DNA of 64,000 bases, taken from assembly GCA_003993805.1 (NCBI GenBank), contig RSEF01000004.1, positions 17,648,686 to 17,712,685 on the forward strand, given 5' to 3'. The stretch's first letter is position 1, and each line of letters starts with the position of its first letter. Made by a program: the position numbers and the translations under genes. Below, one piece after another: positions 35,101-47,276 of the stretch. Source of the stretch: Himantopus leucocephalus (lineage: Eukaryota; Chordata; Aves; Charadriiformes; Recurvirostridae). The notes under the pieces are model-generated. The model did not search any database. It was not told the origin of the DNA and was given only the letters and a program-made list of their open reading frames with translations.

Positions 35101-38100
35101 ATTTTAATATATTGCAGTCAGGCAGTGTCAATGCATTATTTCTGTCTGTGGAAAGGTACCAGTTCTCTGATTGACTGATTATGGCAAAAAGGAAAAATCA
35201 TATCCCCAAGATGCATCACAAAAAGACATAAAACGTACATAAATATGTCAGTTTATTATGACATTAGAGGCACTGGCAGGATTTGCCAAATGTCGGTGTG
35301 TTGCAGGTATCTGCAAGCGGTAGGGAATCTAGATCAGTCACTTAGAAATAATGCAGAAAGATCTGACTTGGCTTCTGAGTTCAGCACGTTCACTGTGCAG
35401 AGGAACCCGGACTGATTTGCAAATCCCTGGCTGTTCAGAAAGGAACTAAAGAGGATGTTACGCTTACAGTTCAGGCTATTAGGGTCCAGTTCTTCACTTG
35501 GCCACAGACTTTGTGCTTGCTTGCTGGTCCCTCATACACCAGGCACCCGCTCATGTTTCACACCTCTCTCCCTCCCCTGTCCCCTCCCCTGTCCAAAGGG
35601 AGCCTGCCTGGACGCAAATCCTTCTAAAGCAGTTTCGTCGCTTCTTGTGTCTGTATAGCTTAATGAGCAATGGAGCTCCAATCTCAGCTGAGCTTTCCAG
35701 GCAATACAAGTAATACTATTAGTATTTACTAATCAGAATAACCAAAGCTTAAGCCACAAGAGCAGGGCGGTGAAAGCCTCAGCTCTTCTGAACGCTGCCA
35801 GTCAGCTAAGTCTTCACCTTTATCCCCATCGTGTTTCGTGAAGAGCCTCCCAGCTGGCTCCCAGCATGGTGCACACGGGCTATTAAGCTGTTTTACAAGA
35901 GTGAGTGGCATGTTCATAAAGGCGATTAAGCAAGGTACAAGTATCAGAAAAGCAAGGATTTTGTGGTGTGCTTCATTAGCACTCATGCGACATAGCTGAA
36001 AGTGCAAGTAGAACCTTTGAATTAAGCTGTAATGAAGGGAATTATGACAAGGATATTCCTCAAAGTGAATCTTGAGATTATAAAATAGACTAGTTGCTAA
36101 ATACATAAACATGTTAATGACTGACCATTAGCCCACCTTATTAAAGACATAGAAAGCGATTTATGCAATGTAAAGAGTAATGCGGTCTAGATTTTCCTTC
36201 TCTGCTGAATTACTCAGCAATCGTAACGCAAGTTGACTTTTCTTGTCCTTTATGCAGTAAAGTTCAAACTTAGATGACTTAGGAATGGAGTGTCTGCACA
36301 TCTATAACTGGTATGTATAATGAAGCTTTTGAAGTTTTGCTGATTTATACCAGCTAGAGATGTGAATCTCGTGTGATTTTTTTAAATAAAGGGCAAGTGG
36401 CTTAATTAAGCTTTGTTAATACGTGTTAAGCTGAAATCTGGCCCTAGTTCCAAACCTTCCTCTAGACAAATGCAAATGCAGTATCTTCAGATATTCCCAT
36501 TTTACACAATGCATAGTTAAGAGTTTGGAATCAGCTTTACAGTTTTGGCAATCATTAATTGTATAAAATATTTTGGACCATTTCTACTTAAATTCCTTAT
36601 ACTGAGTATTGGTATTTACACCATTTGAACGAAATATTCAGAGTAACAGAACTCGCTGTTTCGGTATAGATCATTTATTCATGAAGTCCAGTAGCCATCT
36701 GCAGCAGTGAGCAATAACTGAGAAGGAAGCAATCATCCTTCATAATTGCAACTAACCAAGTGTACATCAGTGCATACTATTTGTTATAAAATTCTCAGTT
36801 TATGGTCATAAATAAACTCAGGGGTCAAACTCTATGTTAAAGACATGAGTAAAGTGGATTTGAAGCTTAGGTTACTGGGAGCTGCAAGGTCTCAGTGCAA
36901 ACATAAAATTCTGGACTATAAAAATATCTGATTCTCTTGCTAAGTGACTCAGCATGATGCTGACTGCACATGTACACAGTACTGAACAAAGCAACTCAGG
37001 AAAAGAGGAGAAAAATATGAGAAACAAAGATGATGTGTCTGACAATAATAGTAGTGAATTATGTTATTATGATTATATAATAAAAACCTTTGTGCAAAAA
37101 AATTACTGCACCTTAACAAGATGTTTTAGAGGATATATTTTTATATATAATGTAATTGTTACAATAGCGGAGGGGGAAGAACAGATATTTTATGTCAAAT
37201 GATCTGTTTTAGCTTCTTGATTTGTTAGATTTTACCAGAAAGAAACTGAAATTAAGAATTGACTACTATTATAAGAGATGAAATGGAGGAATATGAATCT
37301 CTGCAAGCATATTGTGATTACAGAAGAAAACCGGCATTCAGGCAGGTACTGTCAGGTTTTCCAAATACCCTGTCAGGTCCTTTTCGGAGGTATCAGTATT
37401 TTAGAGATGGACTATCTAAGGATGAGATCGGACCTGTGAGTGCAGTGCGTTTACCTTTTGCCACGGCCCTAAAGCCAGTGCAGCCAGAGGTGAGGAATGT
37501 CAAAATGCAGGAGGATCTTCCAGCCCTATCTTGATCCCAGCGTATGGGGAGGACAGCCACAGCCTGTCGGGCTGGTGAATGCAAATAATCCTTCTCAGAT
37601 GCGATCTCCTCTTCTCGCATGACCTCAGGCACAGAGACAGCACTGAGCTCAGGCCGCTCCTGGCTGCAGTGGTGCAACTGGAAAGGAATGGTGCAGTGGA
37701 AGGGAATTAAAGTCCTAATTTCATATTATTAAGTACAAGGAATTAAATACCCAGTAGATTTTGATACCACCTGAGAGTGTGCTGTACAATTAAAACCCCA
37801 TAATACAGTATGGTGCGTAGACTTAAATAAAAAATTCAAATCATTTGATCTGAAATATTTGAAAGGCCGGTATCCATAATCTTTGTATATTTAACCTCTC
37901 TAAACATCTAGAAAAATTTACAGCATGTATGCTATGTCGCTATGTGACTGTAAAGCTCAAAAACCTCAGCAAGCATCATTGTATCTGATAGGCAGAGACG
38001 CGAACTGCTTGTACCCTGGTGCTTTGCTTCTGTGGTGTTGGACAAAATGGGATCAGCTTGGAGACGGCAATTCTTACTTTTCAGAGGAGAGCTAACCAGC

Positions 38101-39030
38101 TGCAAAGGAGCGCTATGATTTCTCCTGCCACCTTTTGCTGCTCTGTGACTTCTACAAGGAGCTCTCCGAGCTGCTGTTTGTAAGGGATGGCTCAAGGATG
38201 TCTGTGCACATTACTGTGACGGAGTCCAAAAAAACCCCGCCCAATAATGAAATGTGCAGCACCTCCGGGTCCCAAACCTGTGTGTCCATCTGTGTTGTAA
38301 AGTCATTCCAAGGGCAGGGGAGGTAAAATGCCCCTCCTGTCGGCTCACCGGAGGAGGAACACACCGGCTGCTGCCCACACTGGGCCGTGCAGGTGGAAAA
38401 CAGGGTTAAACACTCCGCAGTTGGTGCGGGTGATGCTTACTTTGAGTTCCTTCTAGTGGTGACTTTCGGGCAAAATCCATTCTCTTTGCCAGATATCCTA
38501 AAGGTGTTTGGGAAAAAAGTAATGCCTTAGTACTGCTTTTCTCCCCGGTGGCTTTGATGGCTGATTGCGCTCCTTTTTTAATTCACATAGTGCCTTCTTG
38601 GCCCCAGGCCTGCCTCTCTCAGTCTCTACATCCAAAAGAAGTCAGATTGAAGAAATCTCTTCCAGGGCTAACTTGAAAAACAATCAGTTCTTTTCAACTG
38701 TTGCCTTCAAGATGGCTGCATACTCCTTATCATATCTTTCTGTCTTCAGACCCAGTTACCTCCCTTTAAAGTGAGCAACAGATCCAAGCAGATGTTTTCT
38801 TATCAAGAATTCATACCAGACCTATTTATTTTAAATTAGCATATCTCATTAACTGTCTCAAGGACATTGGCTGAATTCATCTTTTAATGAGTATCTCAGA
38901 AATCTAGCTTTTCAAAAGTGAAATATAACTGCAAATAGCTGTACTTTTAACTCTCTCACTTCCAGCCCAAGGTTTGATAGGCGAGCGGTCGAGGATAGGG
39001 CTTTTCTCACCAGCCTTTGTGAAAAGCCAC
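32143..39030. other. long repeat-poor AT-rich stretch, no gene seen
   Basis: Nearly 7 kb with no transposon recognised apart from a short CA-rich tract at 33249-33273 and a CCCCTCCCCTGT-type doublet at 35570-35595. Frames reach 127 codons (minus strand, 35729-36112) without domains. The low repeat load is typical of regulatory gene deserts. Confidence 0.5.
33249..33273. repeat. (CA)n tract with central TGCATGCA
   Basis: GCACACACATGCATGCACAC runs on into a further CACACAT; the centre is the palindrome TGCATGCA. Confidence 0.75.
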
Positions 39031-39340
39031 ACTGCTATTCCACCTGACATTTTGGGGTCAGGATACACCAGCCTGTCTTGATCCGTATGCGGGTGTCGGG
39101 CTGCTCGACCAGCAGAGACACCAGAGAGGAGGATCGGCCATGTGCCCGGCACCAGAGGGGCTCTGGGCCAGCCCCCATCCACCACTGGGCTGCAGCCCAG
39201 AAGCATGGCTGCAAAACACCATCTCCCTCCCTGGGACCGCACGGGGCAGGCACTGTTCCTCTCCCTGTCCTCCCACCAAGATTTTAGGAGCGCCCTGCAG
39301 CAGGGAAGGGAATGCAACGAAGAGCAGGAGTGCCTCTCTC
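39031..39340. other. GC-rich patch with palindrome
   Basis: A GC-rich, moderately CpG-rich patch (TATGCGGGTGTCGGGCTGCT and CCGCACGGGG). Frames of 69 to 137 codons overlap in five frames on both strands, so they are compositional. It includes the perfect 16-base palindrome CTGGGCTGCAGCCCAG at 39185-39200. Confidence 0.4.
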
Positions 39341-42300
39341 ACTGTCTGCTGCGTAGTCTACCGATGTGTGTATTTTCTCTGGTTCTCTGATCATATTTTC
39401 CCCCTAAATAGCTGCACTAAAATTATTTTGGTATGATATTTAATCATTCAAAAGGAAACCACAGGCTGATGTGATATTTCAATTGGATATAATCCAAAAA
39501 TCCACATTTATTTGTTCTAATATATGAGTATTAGTGAAGCCAGAATGCCTCCAAGGTGTCATGGATTGCATGTTTTTGTACTTAAGAAAAGGCCTTAGCA
39601 AGTGTTATGATGTTATCTATATATCCTCCATGGAAAGGCATTCCGGTATAGTGCTTATTAAAGGAAATACAATTACACTAGAAATATGAAAATATTACAC
39701 TGACCACGAGGTCTGCATAAATGGGTTCTTCCAAAAGAAGTAGGCACCTAAAGGTATCATTTTAGGGTGAGTTTATGTGTGATGTTACAGCAATCAGCTG
39801 ATCTGCTGGACCTGCTCAGGCGAACGCTTTTTATGTGAGATAGGAGGAATTGGGGTACTGCAGGGCAGGCGTGGGCATGGCCTGAGAGTAACCCAAAGCC
39901 CACTCTAACTTTTACTTCCATGAGGGTATTTCTGCCCTAAATGCAGGTTAAGCAAGATCCAGAGAGACTCCAGCCACTTGACTGCCTGTAGGAGGCATAA
40001 ATGGAGACAAAACTCAAAGCGTAATGTGCATCCAGATGGGCCTCGGTACAATACGCTTTTGAAAAGCATATCAGGGGAGGTATGGCTGGAAAATAGAACG
40101 GAATAAAGGGATTATGGGGAATGAGTGAATATTTAGAAAAGATGAAAGACTCAAGGGCAAGGATGTTACAAATAAAAAGAGATTTCAACTTCAAAGAAAC
40201 CCACAAAAATAAAATATGTAGGAAATCAACCTGGAAATTCTGTTCACACCTGGGATGATTGATTTGTGAGACATTTCCAGCACCTCAGCTGTAGTTATCC
40301 GTTCCAACGGCTCATTTGAATTTCATAGAATTTATTTTGAATCCAAGCAGTGTATCGCCACATAGCTGTTTTGCTGAAATTATATTTCAAGGCGTTTGGG
40401 CCTTCGATTCTGTGGGGGGTCAGTGTGGCTCAATCCATTTAGCGCAGCATCACAGCTCATGACGATGTCGTTAAGGGTGTGCCAGCACTTCCATTACAAA
40501 CCCCATTTTCTAGGGTTTGGACTTGGTGAGTCATTTAACAATGCACTATACCAAACAGCAGTGCTGGGGGAAAAAAAATCAATATTATAATTCAAAAAGT
40601 AAGTAAAAAGTGCTCTTTGCTAATGAAAACAACGACAGCTATGCTTTCGGGAAGAAAATGAATAGTGCCTAAACAACAGGCAGATCATATACTAACTCAA
40701 AGTTATTCATATTTATACATAGCACACCTAAATTTAACAGGATTGAAGCAGATGGAGGTAATACATAAAAGCATTAACATTTCTGCAGCCAGGATAGTCA
40801 CAACAGCCAAAGAAAAAGGCTCAGAGATCTCTCCTTGCTTTATGTTCCTTTAAATGCTAATGCAAATTGTATGTATGCACTCGGAGAAGAACTCGCAGTC
40901 TCCAAAGGAATTCTATTATCTGCTTAAATATATATATTTTTTTTTTTCTCAAGAGAGAGCTGTTTAGGTCTGCTCCTAGATAAAAACAACAAAATGCCTT
41001 AAGATAGGGTGTTATTATGCAGAATACATCGCTGTGTTTATGCCGTAATCCCATTAGGTTTCGAAGCACCTAACCCCTAGAGATTTCAAGAGAACAAAAT
41101 CACGGAGGTACAAGCATTTGCATGAGAAACACTGTTTTGGTGGGCAAGGGAAACTTGGTATTAAATAGCTTTGAATCACATTGTTAAAATTAAATACATA
41201 TTTGATACATATAAATAAGGATGATCCTAAAGATGCTAATCTTCCAGCAGGGAAGGGTGTAGCAAGGAAAATAGCAGTGTAAACCTCCATGGGAGCACCA
41301 ATCCCAGGGGAAACTAGCAGCATGCCGTGTGTTTTCGTTTATTAATTGGGTGATACAGGAATTACAGTAATGCAATTATATGCTAGTTTTGTTGCCACTT
41401 TATTTATGACTTTTTATGACATGTCACTTTATGTCACATTGCTTTCTTTAGTCCAGTTAGAAGGGGCACAAGCTAAAAATACAAGCCGTTTCAGGGAGTC
41501 CCATCCAAACCTGTCTGAAAGGAAATCAGACTGGAATCACATATTTAGTGGTCCTTCAGCCACAGCCATCCCTTGAAAAGTCTCGTTGCGTGATTGTAAC
41601 TGCAGATCTGCTATGCGAGGCAAACTCCAGCTCCTCGTTAAATATATGACTTCAGCGGATGGTGCAGCAATGTACATGAGAGCTGATTTTGACTTATTTT
41701 CACTGCCTCTGCACTAGCAGCGTATATAAATCTAGAGGCAAAATCTCTTCAAAGTGTGTTTGTTGTCTCAAGCCTTGCACAAATAAGCGCAGGTGAATTT
41801 CCATTCAGTCTGAAGAATCTTGTCACCAAATGACTGCTTAATCATTTCTTCCATACTAAATGGAAGTTGCAAGAGTTTGGCTCGCAGAGTTCAGGCTGCT
41901 GGACCTGGGCAACATACGGCCATTGCGCGGGGTCTTTTCCGGTACTCCGCTGGGAAAGGATGGGATTTTACATGTCAGCAGCCAACGCAGAATACACTTA
42001 CAGACGTCCCAAATACAGCTCACTTTGGAGACACCGAGCGCAGCAGGAGCCGATGTCCCCTAACTCAGCGTTTCTTTCTCTAAAATGGGATCTGTCATTA
42101 TCACTGGAGAGGATTACAGGGGGCCAAGTTATAAACACTGCTTTTTTAATCGTGAAACTTTTGCAATAATTTTTACTTTCAGATTTTGAATTTAATCTAC
42201 ATTCCAGCAAGGACAACAAAACAAACTTCATTTTTTTTTCCCAAATTCCACTTTCACCTGCTCACAAGCCGTTGCACATGAGCTGGATGCCTCATGTGCG

Positions 42301-42949
42301 TAATTATTATTCTCTTCTTTTGACAAATTATTGGGGACGAAAAGAGAATTTACAAAATGTTTCTTTAAAAAGAATGTTGTATTTCTCTGTTTACCAGGAG
42401 TTAATTAGCCAAAGTTCACATTTAAATGGAATTTTATTTAATCCTACAAAAGTGAAGAAAAATATGCAAATCAGTCCCAACAAAGGGCAGTTTTAAAATG
42501 GAAGAAATATCCACCTGCTACCAATTAAGTCTGTATTTTTTCATAAGAAAGTGATGGTTGATTATACTAATTTTACCCTTGTGGTAATTGTCACTAATCT
42601 TCAGCATATTGTATGTGCCTTGCTCTTATGAATCCCATATCTCCTTCTGCCATAAATATTTCATAAAATATTCAAAGCCAGTCCACAGCCAAGTAATAAC
42701 AAATGTCAAATGACACATTAGGAAGATTCATAGCTATTTTAAGTATGAATTTTATATAAAAGCCTGACTCATTTATTGTGGTCAGTGTTAAGGATTGATT
42801 TTAGCAAAGGAATGCTCAGCAATTAGTATCAGCACCTTTACTGCCAGTTTGTTATTAAAGTAGAATTAATAGAGATTACTCCGAATACTTGGTAGAAGCG
42901 TGGGCACCTGATGGTCTATACAGTTGTGTGCGCCAGCCGAATTTCCAAA
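39341..42949. other. single-copy AT-rich sequence, no gene seen
   Basis: A TATATAT/T11 tract lies at 40928-40947. Three mutually overlapping plus-strand frames at 41820-42169 show no domains. The part from about 42170 to 42760 is a candidate regulatory block (listed separately). Confidence 0.5.
42170..42760. promoter_or_regulatory. candidate conserved noncoding block
   Basis: Long unique sequence with CCACTTTCACCTGC (an E-box-like CACCTG), GTGCGTAATTATTATTC, ACAAATTATTGG and GGAGTTAATTAGCC. It has many homeodomain-type cores and no repeat signature. The call rests on composition only. Confidence 0.2.
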
Positions 42950-43025
42950 GGCCTAATTCAAGGCTGCTCTAGTAAATGGAAAGATTTCTGTTAACTTTGG
43001 TGGGCTGTTCCATCCTTCTGTGCCT
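42950..43025. repeat. ancient dispersed amniote repeat fragment
   Basis: CCTAATTCAAGGCTGCTCTA, then GTAAATGGAAAGATTTCTGT and TAACTTTGGTGGGCTGTTCC. These resemble a quasi-palindromic repeat common in reptile genomes ('gatccaaagcccattgaagtcaatgg', then 'gactcccattgacttcaatgggctttgg'). The family name and orientation are uncertain, and the match is from memory and by eye. Confidence 0.42.
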
Positions 43026-46000
43026 TTAATGAGTTTTCAAAGTCTCCATTCCTGAAGGCTAGGATACTTATTTGGTGGCGTTCCCCGTATTGCCGTTAGC
43101 TTAAAGCCCTTCTTTCTCACTCTCTCCCTCCGTAAAACATTCTGGGGTTTTTGGGTAAAGCACAATTTCAGGCTTTCGTTCCTTTATAAATAAAGACAAT
43201 ACGAAACAGTAGGAGTAATTAGGCTCACGTTTCCCCAAATGTGAGTTTAATGAACTTGAATTGTGGTGGCCAGTCCAAAAGAGGGTGGGGGTCTGTGCAC
43301 AGGTGCAGGCAAATAATGAGATGAGGCTCATGTGCAAGGCATAAATACAAATTACTCACCTGAAGAGCGTTGGAGAGAGGGGAGGAGTTTCTAAAGGTGG
43401 TTCTTTGAGTGCCCCTGGGCTGGCTGAAGCAAGGTGGATGTGTTGTTGAAAGTGTGGGTCTTGTTAATGATGAACTTATGGAGATGAGTTTTTGGCTCCA
43501 TGCTGTGTGTCTCAAGGTGAGCTTCTTTGTGGAGTAATGACCACGGGTATGAAGAATGAGTGAGGAAAAAGTGATAGCCAGAGTAAAGCTGAAGGATGCT
43601 GATTCTGTCTATGTATTTTACTCCATTTTTTCTTGTTTTATGTCTTAGATCAGTACCTGCCAGCATCTCTTCTGAGACAAGCAGTGGTAGGTGTTGCTGA
43701 TCCCAAAGCAAGAGGTAACTCATTGCTGTGCTTGAAAATAGAGTGACCTTAGCGGAGGAGATGGTGGTTTCTCTCATTGTGTCTTTGAATAATCAATGCA
43801 AGAAACAGCCCTGGCTGCAAGGGCTGACGCACCGGAAGGGGTGCCAGGCGTACTACTCTGGGTGTGCTGTGGCCGCGGGCAGTGAGGGTAGGGAGCTGTG
43901 CACTGCACTGGTCAACTGGGTGGAGTGTTTCTCCAAACCTGGTCAGAGAGCTCATCTGGTGAGTGGTTTTGCTTCTGCTATAAAATGTGAATTTTAAAGT
44001 TGAGGAAGGAACAAGTAGGGCTACCACAATGGCTCTCCAGGCTGCTCTAATACTGAGAGCATCGCACAGGGGTGGCCTTGTCCCTGGGTTCCTATAAGCT
44101 GATTTGGCTTTCCTTTCAGATGTGTATCTGCTCTTTCACTCCTGAAATAGCTATCTCTGGGTGGGGAAGAGCCCTTTGATTTAAGAATGATATAAATATT
44201 GTTGAAGTTATGTTTGTGATTATAAATCATAAATAAGAGAATTAGTGAGGGTCTGATAATGGGAAGTGGAGATGCTGCTTTTTACCCTGGGTAGAATGGC
44301 TTATTACCAGACTGTGGCATCTTCTTTGCCTCTTTTGTTCTTAAAGCTCTCTGTTGAATATTGTGCTTGCTTATTTTGTGGTTAAATAAAATTAAACACA
44401 TGGTGAGTATTATGAAGTTCTGCTTTCTTTTAGCATAGCTGCTACATATTTATATACTTTTGTTGACCTTCATCTTTTTTTAATCCACTTTTATGAGTGG
44501 ATACGTACCCCGCGCAGGGCGAGGTCCCTGTCTGCAGCCTGTCGTTTTACTCTTCTTACTACTTTGAAAATACACAGAGTGACTATCTAAAGGGGTGCAA
44601 AGATTTGCTCTTAATTACTTTGGCTTCATTATGCATTGTATCCTAGATTGCTCATATAAATAATAAAGCATCAAATGACTTGCTACAATAATAGAAAACA
44701 TTCTACTCTGAGTTATCTATTAATATTACAAAAGTGAGACTATGATAGCATTTAAAAAACCCCAAACCTTTCCCTGGTTTCACCTGGGTTAGGATTTACC
44801 CTGTGGGATGTTCAGGAGCTGGCATGAGCTGAGCAGGCTGTTGGGAGCCAGGATAACTTCTGGCACTGTAGAAGGTAGTGGGAAATGAGCTCTGCCTGTG
44901 AACCTGAGGGTGAGGCAGGAGGTCACAGTCCTCTGCTCCCTACCCCATCCTGCCCTGCAGTTACCGCCTGCCGTGCAGGCTTGGCAGCAGTGAACCTGGA
45001 CCAGCTCGTACGAGGGTGTATTATTTCAAACTGTTGTTGATTATAGGGTGGAGTCAGATGAACAGAGAAGGGCAGTAACCTCTTAGATTTCCCCATCGCG
45101 AGCCAGAGCAGAGCTCATCAAATGAATTCCCTTTGTCAACGTGGACAAATTAATTCAGCTCTCGAGGCTAAAGGAGACAGGGTAACTCAGCACAGTTCCC
45201 CCAGAATCCGTGCTGTCCTCTGTTTTCACCAGCACAGGAGACAGCCCCGACACTTCACTGTCCTCAGGAGGACAGCGGTTATTAATGGAAAGTACTCTGG
45301 AGACTGGCTAACTGAATGGGTATTAAGAATTTCAGTTTTAGGCCAGTTTCCTGATAATTTAACTGAGTGGAGAAGTGGGGGTTGTCTGAAACTTGGTAAT
45401 AAACTGCACATAGCACCGACCAAACTTGGTGAATGCCTTTTGCTTTAGGAGTCTGTTTTAAGGATCTCTGTAGAATAATGTTTAAACCAAATGTGAAAAT
45501 GGCTTGGTGGAGGCGCCTGTTAACCCGGAACAGATGCACATTTTCACAAATGTATTCCTATTTGTAAATGTAACAAAATATTTTGGCCTGTAACTTTGTG
45601 TAATTGTTTTTCCAAATGTTTACTGTTCAATGATATGACACAGTTATGATCACAGCAAAATATAAGCATGTGGTTAGCTTCTGTGGGTTTTTGCTTTGGA
45701 AACAGCAAACTTCCCAAGTGCTCCTCCAGCCTTTTGCTTTCTGGCTGACTGAGTGGCTCTTTAAGCGGTGACGTGAGTGTCCAGATGCACATTGAAATAA
45801 TTCTGAAAAACAGTGGTGGTTTGAGGACAGCGGTTTGACTGACTGACACTTTTACAAGTAAGGGCCACCTGAGGAGCTGATTTATATGAAGTGTAAAGGT
45901 TGTAGTGTTACGGCCTTGTCACCCTATAATTGCCAGTACAGCTCTCCTGTTTTATGGTACCTCTCAGCTGCATGTTTCTCCCAGCTACGCCGTTATTAGA

Positions 46001-46148
46001 CACACAAGTATCGGGCTGATCTGGCAGCAGTAGCCATCTCCACTTTTGGTATTCGTTCATTTGGATGTTGTAATTCTTGCTCACATGAGGCATACCGCTT
46101 TGTGTAGCAGTTCCTACCAGTATTCAAACTATTTGTGTTCAGTACACT
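43026..46148. other. single-copy sequence, no confirmed gene
   Basis: Includes an exon-like 66-base segment at 43649-43714 (see findings) and a GC-richer stretch at 44840-45010. Other frames (128 codons minus at 43391-43777, 108 codons plus at 45122-45448) have no domains. Confidence 0.5.
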
Positions 46149-46292
46149 TGTTGTGCTTTAACCCTAGCCAGCAACTAGGACCACACAGCCTCTCGCTCAT
46201 CCCCGCTTCCCCCCTGAGAAGGGCAGGGAGAAGAGAGAGAAAAGGAGGGCAAGGAAAAAAAACCCCAAACTTTTGTGTTGAGATAAAGATGG

Positions 46293-46298
46293 TTTAAT
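46293..46298 (-). terminator. LTR polyadenylation signal (ATTAAA)
   Basis: Reads ATTAAA on the minus strand, within the R region expected for this LTR and about 135 bases downstream of its TATA-like element. Confidence 0.5.
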
Positions 46299-46428
46299 AG
46301 AACAATAACAGAAAAGCAAACTAACAATGGTAATAATGATAAAAGACTAGACGGGACACAAGTCACTCTTGTTGCCCAGCCTGACCGGAGCAGTGATTGT
46401 GGATTGCCGCCCCCCTGCCAACCCCCAA

Positions 46429-46436
46429 GTATATGC
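46429..46436 (-). promoter_or_regulatory. LTR TATA-like element
   Basis: GCATATAC on the minus strand, where intact relatives carry a TATATAA box before a G-rich run (here CTTGGGGGTTGG on the minus strand). It appears weakened by mutation. Confidence 0.45.
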
Positions 46437-46661
46437 TGAGCATGATGTCTATGATACAGAATATTCCATTGGCCATTCCATTGATCTGCCAGTGCTCCCT
46501 CTCAGCTTCTATGGGAAGCTGAAAAAAGTCCTTGACTAGTATAAACATCACTTAGCAACAACTAAAACAATATGCATTATTGACATTCCTTTCATAACAA
46601 ATCTGAAAACACAGCAACCACTAGAAGGAAAATTAACTCACTCTCAGCTGAAACCAGGAAA

Positions 46662-47129
46662 GCATTAAAAATGCTATTGCTGCTATATAATATAAATAGC
46701 TGATCAGCCTTTCTAGTTTGTAAAGGAAGTGTTTACAGTTGCAAAACATGAGAGGAAAACAGGCAATACAGGTCGCAGGTTTGCAGTTGAGGGGGTCTAA
46801 CGCTTCTCACTTAAAGGTCCTGTTTTCAGTCCCTGATAGCTTTGATGGATATAAATCATTCTGGTTGACACTCTCCTGGCTGGATATTTGCTGCGCTTGC
46901 ATATTCCCATTTTGGGACTATCGAATAAAAATATTTTAACCATTACTGGGAATGAATTTGGGAGATACTACAACTTGGTCTCTTGGTCTGTGTTAAATAA
47001 GTACATCTCTGTAAAATGCTTTCCTGCATACTTTGGAGGAGAGATTGGAATCTGGCAGCTAAATGTCACCGCTATCAAAAGTGTGCTTTTGTGCTCTCTC
47101 AGAAACATGTCTGGGTTTGGTTTCTGAAA
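46662..47129. other. unique sequence to gap
   Basis: Short AT-rich unique sequence between the LTR and an assembly gap. No gene recognised. Confidence 0.5.
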
Positions 47130-47229
47130 NNNNNNNNNNNNNNNNNNNNNNNNNNNNNNNNNNNNNNNNNNNNNNNNNNNNNNNNNNNNNNNNNNNNNNN
47201 NNNNNNNNNNNNNNNNNNNNNNNNNNNNN
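47130..47229. other. assembly gap (100 N)
   Basis: 100 N. The right flank begins directly with an A tract and A/C-rich sequence that is hard to sequence through. Confidence 0.99.
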
Positions 47230-47276
47230 AAAAAAAAAAAACAAACCCAAAAAACAACAAACCACCAACCCAACCC
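47230..47276. repeat. A/C-only low-complexity tract
   Basis: A12 followed by ACAAACCCAAAAAACAACAA and ACCACCAACCCAACCC. It has only A and C on the plus strand and resembles the tract at 57004-57098. Confidence 0.85.

Larger units (their letters stand above)
46149..46661 (-). mobile_element. solo LTR of an avian ERVL-like endogenous retrovirus
   Basis: The plus strand starts TGTTGTGCTTTAACCCTAGC and ends CTCAGCTGAAACCAGGAA plus A. On the minus strand this is the layout of the avian LTR that begins TGTCCTGGTTTCRGCTG and ends GGTTAAACCACGACA. A TATA-like element (plus GTATATGC, 46429-46436) and an ATTAAA signal on the minus strand (plus TTTAAT, 46293-46298) lie in the right order and fix the orientation. 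Internal landmarks are AAAGTCCTTGACTAGTATAA, CTTAGCAACAACTAAAAC and GAGCATGATGTC. No gag, pol or env sequence is attached, so it is a solo LTR left by recombination. The 5-base flanks (ACACT left, GCATT right) agree at three of five positions, so any target duplication has decayed. Confidence 0.88.

Noticed and set aside
38904..39436. 137-codon minus-strand frame and its neighbours
   Set aside because: GC-rich patch with mutually overlapping frames on both strands; no domain.
41820..42169. Three overlapping plus-strand frames of 67 to 100 codons
   Set aside because: All three plus-strand frames are open over the same short segment, with no domain or splice pattern.
46175..46551. Minus-strand frames within the LTR
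   Set aside because: These are noncoding LTR sequence; no gag, pol or env homology.
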